From Welwitschia mirabilis (Eukaryota; Gnetophyta; Gnetopsida; Welwitschiales): a stretch of DNA of 20,655 bases. The notes beneath the pieces were generated by a model. That model was not told the DNA's origin and ran no database searches. It worked only from the letters and a program-made list of their open reading frames with translations. Below are positions 10,372 through 19,086 of this stretch, piece by piece. The stretch spans positions 172,699,116 through 172,719,770 of the forward strand of contig JBOZIK010000001.1 of the NCBI GenBank assembly GCA_051453625.1, written 5' to 3'. Position 1 is the first letter of the stretch. The number at the start of each line of letters is the position of its first letter. The position numbers were made by a program, and so were the translations under genes.

Positions 10372-10389
10372 TGACGATATTTTTAGAAA
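10372..10389 (+). promoter_or_regulatory. Eroded primer-binding site, tRNA-Asp type
   Basis: TGACGATATTTTTAGAAA lies directly after the point where the two LTRs stop matching. Compared with the tRNA-Asp-complementary site typical of Athila/Tat gypsy elements, 8 of 18 positions are identical, 8 differ by a G-to-A or C-to-T change and only 2 are transversions. That pattern fits a real site decayed through cytosine deamination. In a live element this is where reverse transcription of the minus strand starts. Confidence 0.6.
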
Positions 10390-11329
10390 TAAGTTCAAGA
10401 AAGTTTAAAAGGTTAATTCTCATTACACAGGTAACTAATTTGGTTTTAAGTTATTTATTTGTGTATGTTATACATGTATTATTTTCTTTTTCTTTTTTTA
10501 GTATATCATTTTTTAAATTAATTTTCTTAGTTTTGATTCCATTTTAAGTTTTTTAGTAGTTTTTATTTCTATGTTATTATTAGTTTTGCTTTATCTTGAG
10601 GAGTGATACTATTATAAAAAGTTTTTAATATATACCCTTATTTTTGGGTAGTCTGGTTGATCATCATACTAACATTCTCCCTCTTTTTCTTTTTCATCTT
10701 TTCATAAATAAAAGAATATTATGAGAAATATTTAATAAAATAAAGAAAAACTTGAATTCTATGAATGAGAATAAATATTATATGAAATATTTAAGAAACC
10801 AAAAAAAATGCTTATGAAAGATGATGTTGAAATAAGAAATTAGGTTTTTTTCTTTTTTAACCTTTTTATTTTTGCCCTTATTTTTTGTAGCTTTTATGTA
10901 GGAATAAAAATTATGATTTTTAAAATTTTAGGGCTCTTAATTAACTTAAAAAATATATTTTATAACCTATTTAACATACCTTAATCCCCTTACATAAAGA
11001 AATATATTTCTCATATCCCTCAAGTTCTTCTAGTCATTAAAGCAACCAAGATGATTTACTTTGTGATTTAATGAGAGAAATTTAGAAAATGTAAGAAATG
11101 CTAAGTTTTTTATACACAGGGTATTCCTATAATGAGGAGGACATGAAAACCTTTATGAAATCTTAATGGTGTGCTTACCTTTATAAGCAGGCACTTCAAT
11201 GTAATAAGGATGCAGAATTATTTTTGGAGAATAAAATTTAATTTCTGAAAAATATCACTTTTGCTTTACTCTTCTGTTTCCTAATAAAATACTTGTTACA
11301 TAACCTAAAATCTTTCTATAAGGTCATAA
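10390..11329 (+). other. Untranslated leader of the Athila-like element
   Basis: No coding sequence is visible. The stretch is T-rich at about 10440-10880 with several T/C runs, and contains TTTGCTTTATCTTGAGGAGTG at about 10586-10606. It separates the primer-binding site from gag by almost 1 kb, which is normal for Athila-type elements, whose leaders are long. Confidence 0.5.
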
Positions 11330-12400
11330 AGGGAACTTTAATGTAAATTCTATTACAGAAAGAACTTTTTAATGCACAAAACCAATGAATTAAAAAGAAG
11401 AATCATGAATTTCTTGAAACAAGCTAAAAACTTTTTATAGGGAATTTGAACATTAAAAAGATGTACACAATGTGGTTTTAAGAATAAGAGATTATTAAGA
11501 TTATTATATAAGAGAGTAAGTCCACAAAATAGGTAACTAATTAATATGAGCATTAGAGGAAATTTCACATCTACAGAGCCAAATGAAGCATGGAAAATCT
11601 TGGAAAACATAGCTATAAACTCTAAACATTATAATAGATCAACTAGAAATCAATGAGGTAGCTAAACAAGGCTCTAAAATCATATTATGAGGAATACATG
11701 AGTTAGATGAACAAATAACTATCCTTAGGAAATTATACTACATTGAGAAAGTTCTATAAAAATATTAAGTCACCTAAACTTTAAGTAACTAGTAAACAAT
11801 CTATATGCACCACATGTACTTCTCATGAGCATAAAACTGGTGAGTGCTTCTTTATTTTACTCTACAAAGAAATGCTAACTAAATAAGTAAATATCATACA
11901 AGCTAAGGGGTCATTTTCAAAACAATTATAATAGACATAGAGACCATTATTTCCTTGTGGATATTTGTACAACTTGAATTGGATAAACCACCTTGGGTTT
12001 TCATGGAAAACTTCAAAAAATGAAGAATTCAGCTCATAAGCATAATTACCTAGTCAACCTCAAACTAGACCATTAAAGGATGTTTTGAGGTAATTAATGG
12101 ATGCTTAATTAGTTACTAATACGAAGCAATAAAAAATAACTAACCAAATGGATAAACATCTAAGGTTTACAATAAGGAATGAACAATCTTTTTCAAATTA
12201 CCAATTACATACTAATTACACTTAATAAGAGAGAAAAGGATAAGATTTTAACCCAATATATTTCCAACCTACAAGATTAAATTTTGTTCAGCAACTAGAA
12301 GAGGTTAAGAGAGTTAATGCTATCCCACTTAGAAATGATACCTAGGTCAGTAAACACATCTAATGATCTAGAGAGGATTCTTCCATTTTAGATTCCATCT
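11330..12400 (+). pseudogene. Athila-like gypsy gag remnant with intact CCHC knuckle
   Basis: The capsid C-terminal part reads LYKRVSPQNR, a stop, LINMSIRGNFTSTEPNEAW and KILENIAINS at about 11500-11620, the expected order for Athila gag (a PQTR-like block, a G-F segment, then EAW-LLENIA). The nucleocapsid zinc knuckle is complete: C-X2-C-X4-H-X4-C with Cys codons at 11806-11808 and 11815-11817, His at 11830-11832 and Cys at 11845-11847 (residues CTTCTSHEHKTGEC). It is followed by VNIIQAKGSFSKQL and NLNWINHLGFSWK, the Asn/Trp-rich tail of this family. EEVKRVNAIPLRNDT at about 12301-12345 matches the segment before the protease. Stops and frameshifts occur throughout. The N-terminal part (11100-11480) is hard to read. 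In a live element this protein forms the particle and binds RNA. Confidence 0.8.
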
Positions 12401-12639
12401 CTCAAAACCCACTTGAAATTGAAAAAGATAAATTGAATGATATGTACAAATTTAGACTTGAGAAATTAGAAAAAGCCTCATTTCCTAAATACCTTACATC
12501 ATTAGGGGAAAAAAAAGCTTAAATAAGAATACTTAAAAATATTTAAGAAAGTTAGTTAATATTTCACTTTTGAATGCTATCAAGTAAGTCCTAGTTTAAA
12601 CTAAATCTCTTAAAGATAGGTACATCATAAAGACAAAGA
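12401..12639 (+). pseudogene. Athila-like gag-protease linker, poorly readable
   Basis: Low-complexity, Lys/Glu-rich if translated, with several stops. It is in the right place for the variable linker between gag and protease, and nothing else is recognised. Confidence 0.4.
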
Positions 12640-12979
12640 TAAACATAAATAGAAGAAATTTCTTATCCCAATAGAAAAGTGATATAGTTTAAAATAAACT
12701 TCTACCTAAGTTTAAAGATATAGGTTTTCCAAAAATTTCATGTGTCATGGAAAATAAAAAGATAGATAGAACCTTGTTAGAATTAAGGCTTAGTGTAAAT
12801 CTAATGCCTTATTCACCATGTAAAGAACTTGTATTTAAAAGATTAAAGAAAATAAAAATAACATTATAATATCCTAACTAATTAATTAACATAATCATAG
12901 ACATAATAGAAGAAGTTTTGATACAGGTTAAAAATTTTTACTATCTCATAGACTTTATGTTAAATTATGTTTTGCCAAT
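12640..12979 (+). pseudogene. Athila-like aspartic protease, broken off by a copia insertion
   Basis: PKFKDIGFPKISC opens the domain at about 12696, then IDRTLLELRLSVNLMPYS at about 12760-12815. Here the family's catalytic triad Asp-x-Gly-Ala before SVNL is Glu-Leu-Arg-Leu, so the active site is gone. CKELVFKRL follows, then after eroded sequence IIEEVLIQVKNFYYLIDF at about 12904-12957, the conserved end of the domain. The reading stops exactly at 12979-12980, where the copia LTR starts. Reverse transcriptase, RNase H and integrase, which should come next, are not in the window. A live enzyme would cut the gag-pol precursor in the particle. Confidence 0.8.
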
Positions 12980-13120
12980 TGATGTTAAACTAATGTTTTC
13001 TGTATAGCAAATTTTGTGTATCTTATACAAAAGATGTTAATCACTTGCAGGACTAAAGATAAAACCAAAACCATTGAATACTGAGCACTAGAAACTTGTC
13101 AAGTTCATTTACCCTCTTAA

Positions 13121-13450
13121 GGGGTCGACTAAATTTCTGATGGGGTCGACTGGACCTGTAACCTCAAGAGCTAATATCCCTGAACTGAATAATAAGGGGT
13201 TGACCAGACATTCATGGGGTCGACCGGATTTGAGGACTTGATAAATAATATCCCTAGACTAAATGACAAGGGGTCGATCGGACCTATGATGGGGTCGACC
13301 GGATCTATGAACCAAGGAATAGTACTCCTGAACCGATTGTCAAGGGGTCGACTGGATCTATGCTGGGGTCAATCGGACCTGTGCAGATCATACTCCTAAG
13401 CCAATCGTCATGGGGTTGACTAGACACCTTAAGAGGTTGACCGAACCTGG
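13121..13450. repeat. Higher-order tandem array of GGGGTCGACYGGA
   Basis: Ten copies of a GGGGTCGACYGGA-like block start at 13121, 13142, 13196, 13216, 13270, 13291, 13344, 13365, 13412 and 13433. They come in pairs 20-21 bases apart, and the pairs recur every 75, 74, 74 and 68 bases, so the array has about five units of a two-block repeat. Between pairs the spacers share ATANTCCTNNACYGANTNNCAA-like sequence. Degenerate copies continue at 13517, 13618 and 13638. The core GTCGAC is palindromic and CpG-containing. It lies within the copia LTR about 320 bases upstream of the TATA box, where LTR enhancers sit, but a regulatory role is inference. The 61-codon frame over 13214-13399 is a by-product of this repeat. 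Confidence 0.9.
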
Positions 13451-13764
13451 GAAATTGAAAAAATTTTTATCAGGATAAGCGAGTGACTGAATTTTATAGC
13501 GAGTGACCAAACTGGGATCGACCAGATCCAGATGGAGTTAATCAGACATGAAGCCGTAAGAAATTGGAGTAACTGACATTTTCACTCAGGTGACCTGTGT
13601 AAGTCATAGCACTAGATGGGGTCAACCGAAATTTTGACGGTTAATCGAATAGAACAGAGCTAAAATTTTTTATCCATTTTGTATCTATTAGATAGCCATT
13701 TCCTAGCCATTTATAGTTGTTGGAATCACATTTTCAAATGTAATAAACCCTCAAAGCCTTCCAA

Positions 13765-13773
13765 TATAAATAG
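13765..13773 (+). promoter_or_regulatory. TATA box of the copia LTR
   Basis: TATAAATAG, preceded by CCAA, is a strong match to the plant TATA consensus. It lies 635 bases before the LTR end, so transcription would start near 13795-13800 and mark the U3/R border. The site is intact although the coding region is not. Confidence 0.7.
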
Positions 13774-14402
13774 CTAAGAGATAGATTACTAAAGAATTCT
13801 TTGGAACCTTTTTTAATCTTGTTAATATTTTGGATCTGAGGAACTAGCATTATAATCTTGTAATATTCACTGTTGAATCTTGGAATTTGTATTCCTAATC
13901 AAGGAAAATTTATTATCTGTATTATCTCTACATTCAAGGTTAGATCTATTGCTTCATCTATTGTACATCTACAGAAGAAGATCTCCATCAAATCCACTGT
14001 ATCAAGAACGAGTGATATTTGTATATTAAGGAATTCTTACTATCACTGCTACATCCTCTGAAGGTTAGGACTGAGCCTACAAAAGTCCATTTATAAAGGT
14101 AACAGGTAAACTTGCAATACCTAGAAGAGTTAATAAAGATTTGGACCAAGCTTGGGGATAGATGATCGTTGAGAGTGGAGTAAGGAATTTCCTAAACCAT
14201 TATAAATCTTGCATGCATCTATTTGGTATTTTGTATTTTTAGTTAGCTTATTTCTTTACTTCTGTTAGCTTTTCTTTTCATGCATGTTTTGAATTAGTGA
14301 ATTATTTTGTATAAGTTTTTGATATATGTTTAATTCATTTAGAATACATTTTTTTGATTTTTAAGAATCTATTCACCCCTCAGGGTTTTGGATCCTATCA
14401 AT

Positions 14403-14414
14403 TTGTATCAGAAC
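14403..14414 (+). promoter_or_regulatory. Copia primer-binding site, initiator tRNA-Met type
   Basis: TTGTATCAGAAC matches the usual plant copia site at 10 of 12 positions. Its place two bases after the LTR end CCTATCA is exactly as expected, and it defines the LTR border. Confidence 0.8.
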
Positions 14415-14459
14415 GGGTTAAGTCTTTTCTTAGATTTTAACTGATCTAGACTTTAGAAC

Positions 14460-15793
14460 CCTATAATGAGTGTTTTCTTTGATGACTTTTCAAATATGCC
14501 CTTCTTAGATACCTGTGTTTTATTTGTATATTTTGGATAGCATATGGATATATTTTCAAATAGATTGCAATCAGTGAAAACAAACAGGAGTCAAGTAAAA
14601 GTGACAAAAAAAATGCTCAAAAATTTGACAAAGAAAGGAGACTTTCCTTCATGGCACTTGTGCCTCCTTTACAAAATGTGTCCAATACATTAGAACATGA
14701 CGACCTTGATGTGATTGATGAAGAGTAGGATGAGTTAGAAGATACTTGTCAAGAGCTATACCAAGAATGTGAAAAGATGGCTAAAAGGCTAAACAATTTG
14801 AATAAGATTGTAAAATCTCTCATCAAGAAAAAGGAGAAAATGGAATCAGGTTTCAAAAGAATCAAATTAGAAAGCTCCAACCTCACTCTATAGGTAAAAG
14901 AGTTATCTCATTTTGTTAATAAATTTTCTGGTAGATCTACCAAATTAAAATAAGTGCTTGGAGTTCAAAAACCTATTGGTGACAAGTCAGGTATTGGGTT
15001 CAACTTCAAAAACCTTAAAGGCATCAAAATCATTTAACATATCATACTAAGTTCTTCTCAAAAGTTACTTGTTATTTCCAAGGAAAAATAGGTTATTCAA
15101 AAGTTTTGTGCAATTCTAAAAAAATAATATTGTTTTTAAACTCAGTTAGTACTTTTCCTTTTAAATTTATTCCTAAAGGAGGTATACCACGTAAGTTTAA
15201 AAAGACTACATGGATGAAAGCTAATGATCTTAAAAGTCTTTTAATTTAGATAGCTTTCAAGGTATCAAATAGCACTAGCTAGTATCTAGATAGTAGGTGT
15301 TCAAGAAATCTGACAGGAGATAAATCTAGATTCAAGTAACTAAGAAACTTTGATGGAGAAGAGATGACTTTTAGTAACAATGGGAGAGCCAATATAGAAG
15401 GCATTGAAAGCATTAGTGGAAGTAACTTTTCTAGAATTAATGAATTTTTATATATAAATGTTTTAAAGCATAATTTATTAAGCATCAGTGAAATTTCTGA
15501 TAAAGGTCATAAGGTAGTCTTTAATAGATCAAAATGTGAAATTTTACATGGGAAATCAAGTGATGTTATTCTTAGAGCAAGTAGAATAGGAAACATTTAT
15601 AGCATAGATCAATCATTTTCTCCATGGTATTTTTTAAATGTTCTACAAGAAGAGATTTGCATAAATGACTAGGTCATATTAATTATGATCAGTTGAAAAT
15701 GATTCTTCATAAAAACATTATAAAAGGTATTCCTAAGATAAATGTAGAAAAATAAGGCTTATGTAATGCATGTCAAAAGGAAAAACAAATAAA
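14460..15793 (+). pseudogene. Ty1/copia gag-protease-integrase fragment, truncated by assembly gap
   Basis: The gag N-terminal capsid domain is missing; what remains starts at the C-terminal coiled coil. At about 14695-14900 come DDLDVIDEE, a TAG at 14726-14728, DELEDTCQELYQECEKM, then Lys/Glu-rich sequence, ending in IGDKSGIGFN near 14975-15005. The gag zinc knuckle at 15070-15111 keeps the spacing but has only its first and last Cys: CYFQGKIGYSKVLC, with Gln and Tyr in place of Cys and His. The protease shows YLDSRCSRNLTGDKSRF from 15283, with the usual Gly after Asp-Ser now Arg, and a TAA at 15337-15339. The longest open stretch (15340-15672) includes INVLKHNLLSISEISDKG, the hallmark before the integrase. 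The integrase HHCC site is complete: His at 15660-15662 and 15675-15677, Cys at 15762-15764 and 15771-15773. Reverse transcriptase would lie beyond the gap. The style fits the Tork/SIRE side of plant copia; the lineage is not certain. Confidence 0.9.
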
Positions 15794-15893
15794 NNNNNNN
15801 NNNNNNNNNNNNNNNNNNNNNNNNNNNNNNNNNNNNNNNNNNNNNNNNNNNNNNNNNNNNNNNNNNNNNNNNNNNNNNNNNNNNNNNNNNNNN
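15794..15893. other. Assembly gap (100 N)
   Basis: Exactly 100 N, the usual fixed-length placeholder of scaffolding software, so the true length is unknown. The sequence before it is copia integrase, and what follows is not recognisable as copia. Confidence 0.95.
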
Positions 15894-17313
15894 ACAAGCA
15901 TACTTTAAGAAATAATGTTAGAAAATAAAAGATCTCAAGGTGTTCTTACACTACAAAATTTCTAATCCTACACTCTTATGTCTACTCTCTCTTATCTTAA
16001 GAATAAGGAGTCAAATATTAAAATTACTATACATAGTTAATGTTTAATATAAGATATCGAATATGATAGTAATCAAGTTTTAAATCATAATTAAACATGA
16101 ATTATGGGGATGAAAGTTCATCAAATTATGGTATAGAGGTAGTAAATTCTCTTTATAATATTCACTTACTTTTGGAAAATCAATGTGAAAGGGAAGAATT
16201 AATTCTAGAGAATTATAAATATTTTCCAACATATGATAAATATAGTGATCATATTTTTCTTTGTGAATTTTTTTTAATATAATAAATTTAAGAATTGTGA
16301 TATGAGATAAGCTAATGATATAGATAATGAGGAGAAGAAGGGTAAGAAAAAAGTTATAGAGAATTAACAAAGTCTATAGAGGATATAATTATTACATCTT
16401 ATGGAGTAATTAATCTTAAAGAGTATAATCCTATTAAAAATTTTTTCATTTCTTTAACTTATGCTTCATGAAAATCAAAATGCCCTCCTCTTTTCTACCC
16501 CAATTGGAAAATGCTTTACCTTTTTGATGTAAGTTCATGCCTTGAGTTAGATCTTAGGGAACTTCTTAGGCTTACTAAACATACCCTAATTAAGCATCCT
16601 AAGAAGACTCTTAATATTTCTTGAATTTATTCTTTAAGTAATACCAGTAATAAATCATAGAATAGTAATCATGCTTTACATTAATTTAATGAGATTATTT
16701 TTTAATGAAATCTATCAATTATTCATCTCTTATTCAACTTATGAAATTTGTGCTCTTAGGTATTATAAATGTATTTTTCCCACTAATTAATTATATTAAA
16801 AAATGAATATATCCTTTTTTTTATAAATTTATTTCCATATGGTTTATTTCCTATATTTCTAAAAATATATAATGAAATAACTATGTTATAATATCTATAT
16901 TTTTAACATAGGAATAAATTAAAAATAAAATAACTACATTCTACTTAAAGGAATTAGTTTAGTAAACATTCTTTTCTAGAAAGATATTAATCACTTACTC
17001 TTATGTGAATGTAATTATTCAAATCGTTTCTTGTTTCTAGTATATATTAACTTGATTTTATTTCAATTTTTTCTTATGTAGTATGTTTAATAATTTTAGG
17101 CTTTTATAATTTATGGATGATTAATTATATTTTAGCCAATTTAAAGACATTCAAATAGCTATTAACTCTTATTCTAGGAGAGGAAAATATGCTTAAGTAA
17201 GGTGTTCATATTGTATGCTTTATCTCATTATCAACTTCATTTTTATTAAGGCTACAAGTTATTAGTACTTTCAATGCTTAAGTTGTCTTTTATATTAGTG
17301 TAGAAAACCAAAA
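15894..17313. other. Unassigned; possibly 3' region of the Athila-like element
   Basis: I could not assign this region. Open frames at 16097-16282 (plus) and 16080-16370 (minus) overlap on opposite strands and resemble nothing I know; both are probably chance. The block 16480-16625 is less A-rich and reads CPPLFYPNWKMLYLFDVSSC, then LELDLRELLRLTKHTLIKHP, in one plus frame without a known match. If the two Athila-type LTRs belong to one element, this would be its 3' non-coding or env-like region, which in this group is long. No polypurine tract is clear before 17617. Confidence 0.3.

Positions 17314-17398
<85 letters not shown>
17314..17398. repeat. (AG)n microsatellite, 77 nt uninterrupted
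   Basis: AG repeats run without interruption from 17321 to 17397 (38 units plus one base), with GAGAGA just before at 17315-17320. In the middle of heavily mutated DNA a perfect tract this long must be recent or actively expanding. It lies about 220 bases upstream of the second Athila-type LTR. Length in the assembly may be inaccurate. Confidence 0.98.
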
Positions 17399-17399
<1 letters not shown>

Positions 17400-17616
17400 A
17401 TGAAAAAGAAAAATAATTCTCAAAATAAAAATAAAATATTAATTTATACTATAAAGAACTTCTCATAATCACTCCTAATCTATCTCAAGGATTACCACAT
17501 GAAGGACAAACTCTCTTAATGATTTGTGAACTATTTAATGATTCCTACTACTTGGCTCACTTGAATTTTTTACCACTTTCTTCATTATAGATTAATAAAT
17601 GCTTAGAAAATGACTA
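17399..17616. other. Sequence before the second LTR, no gene
   Basis: AT-rich. The last 50 bases (CTTTCTTCATTATAGATTAATAAATGC and on) are weakly similar to the bases before the first LTR, so the LTR homology might begin a little before the TG assigned here. A polypurine tract is expected here for a complete element, but only GCTTAGAAAATGAC is seen. Confidence 0.3.
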
Positions 17617-19086
17617 TGTTACAAGGCCAAATTGGCTAATTTAATAATGTTATTAGATTGTGATTTTAGATATGTGCAATATCTTTCTAAAAAAAATTAA
17701 GTAGAATTTAAAGATAAAATAAGATGATAAAATAAAACATTACTATTTGATATTATGGACGTTTTTCCTAATGTATTTCAGACATATTAACTTACTCAGA
17801 GAATCATGGATCCAATTTACAATAAGAGATGATGATTAACATGGTCAAAAGATGGAAAATAGGTGTCCTCCACCTAGTTGCATAGATGACACTTAGAGAA
17901 TGAGAACCAATTATTAAGAGTAATCATAATCTAAAGATGGCTCTGATCAATCTTCACAATGAAGATAAGTATACTTTAAAATAAACTCCTTAAAAATGTA
18001 TTGGAATAATTCAATAAAATTAAAAGTCATGATTAAATTTATAAGACATCTGATCATGATTAATGCACTTGCAAAGGATGAAGAAAGGCCAATTATAGTA
18101 GAAGAAAGCATTAAAGACTAAAATAAAGTTCAATTATGACAATCTAAGTAGAGAAAGTTTTAGAAGAAGATTCATTCATCTAATCATTTAGATGTCATTA
18201 GAAGATCACTAGTAGAAATAAAAGAAATAGAGTAATCATCATCCACCTCGTCATCTAGAAGACATTACTAGATGACACTTAGTATACACAAATAAAAATA
18301 TTCTTTTTTAGATTGATAGTCATTCATCTAATCATCCAAGTAATACCTTATAAATGATACTTAGGTGTTACACCAAGAAGACACATGGAAGATAATCATT
18401 TATTAAAAAATAAGATGACATATTATCCACTTGGTTCTCTATATGACACCCAGTAGGATAATATTTCTAATAAATGCAAAAAATATTTCATCCATTATAA
18501 AACTAGTGATATGATTACTCCTTATGCTTTGATTATTCTTATGATGCATTAGAGCTCAATTAAGCAAGAGATCCATCTATATTAAAAGATGAGCATACTT
18601 TGATGTTGAGCTACATTTTATTCATTAGGGGATGAGTAATTTTAAGCTAATGTAAGAACATTAGTAATTAATAAATATTATGTTATTTCTACTAATTTCT
18701 CTCTTATCATCTTTATAATTTATATTGATTATAATTAAAGTATTATTAATTTATAATTGATATACATTATAAAGGCCAATCTAAGTGATAATAAACTACT
18801 TAATTTATTTAGTAAACTATATTTAGGGTTTTACTTAATTATTGCATTATTTTAGGATTGAATTTTCATTTATTTTTCACTGTGAAATTAACATAGAAAA
18901 GTAATTAGCTTTTGTTCTTACTAGAGTAAATCTCTAGATGCACATAGAATTCCTTTCTAAAGTAAGAAATCTGGATTCATTCCCTATACTAGAATGTGTT
19001 TATATGAATTAAGTATTAATATTACAAATTATTATTAAATATGATTAATTAAAGAAGAAAATCACATGATATATACTTTGATACTA
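17617..19086 (+). mobile_element. Athila-like gypsy 3' LTR (or independent solo LTR)
   Basis: This is the second copy of the block at 8941-10370, in the same orientation and of similar length (about 1.47 kb). It opens TGTTACAAGGCCAAATTGGC and ends near ATATACTTTGATAC, where the other copy meets the primer-binding site. The middle (18170-18450) holds imperfect repeats of a block like CATCTAGAAGACATTACTAGATGACA, more numerous than in the first copy. After the end there is no primer-binding site, as expected for a 3' LTR. The distance between the LTRs and the gag-protease between them support pairing, but the roughly 25 percent divergence and lack of a visible target-site duplication leave a solo LTR possible. 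Confidence 0.75.

Larger units (their letters stand above)
12980..14400 (+). mobile_element. Ty1/copia LTR (5'), 1.42 kb
   Basis: The left end is TGATGTTAAAC and the right end GATCCTATCA, giving a 4-base inverted pair TGAT / ATCA. The right end is followed at two bases by a tRNA-Met primer-binding site. The left end falls where the Athila protease frame breaks off, which independently supports it. Inside are a GTCGAC tandem array (13121-13450), weaker copies to about 13650, and a TATA box at 13765-13773. The LTR keeps more CpG and less damage than the surrounding DNA, suggesting it is the youngest element here. The 3' LTR partner is not in the window. The 62-codon frame at 13873-14061 is chance. 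Confidence 0.8.

Noticed and set aside
11353-11610. Minus-strand open frame of 85 codons, hydrophobic
   Set aside because: It lies antisense to the Athila-like gag, whose plus-strand motifs explain the sequence.
13121-13450. CRISPR-like array of short repeats and spacers
   Set aside because: Repeats are short and variable, the spacers resemble each other, there are no cas genes, and the array lies inside a plant retrotransposon LTR.
15279-15485. Minus-strand open frame of 68 codons
   Set aside because: It is antisense to the copia protease and pre-integrase region, which is clearly the coding strand.
16080-16370. Overlapping open frames on both strands (96 and 61 codons)
   Set aside because: Neither has a recognisable domain, and opposite-strand overlap in AT-rich DNA is common by chance.
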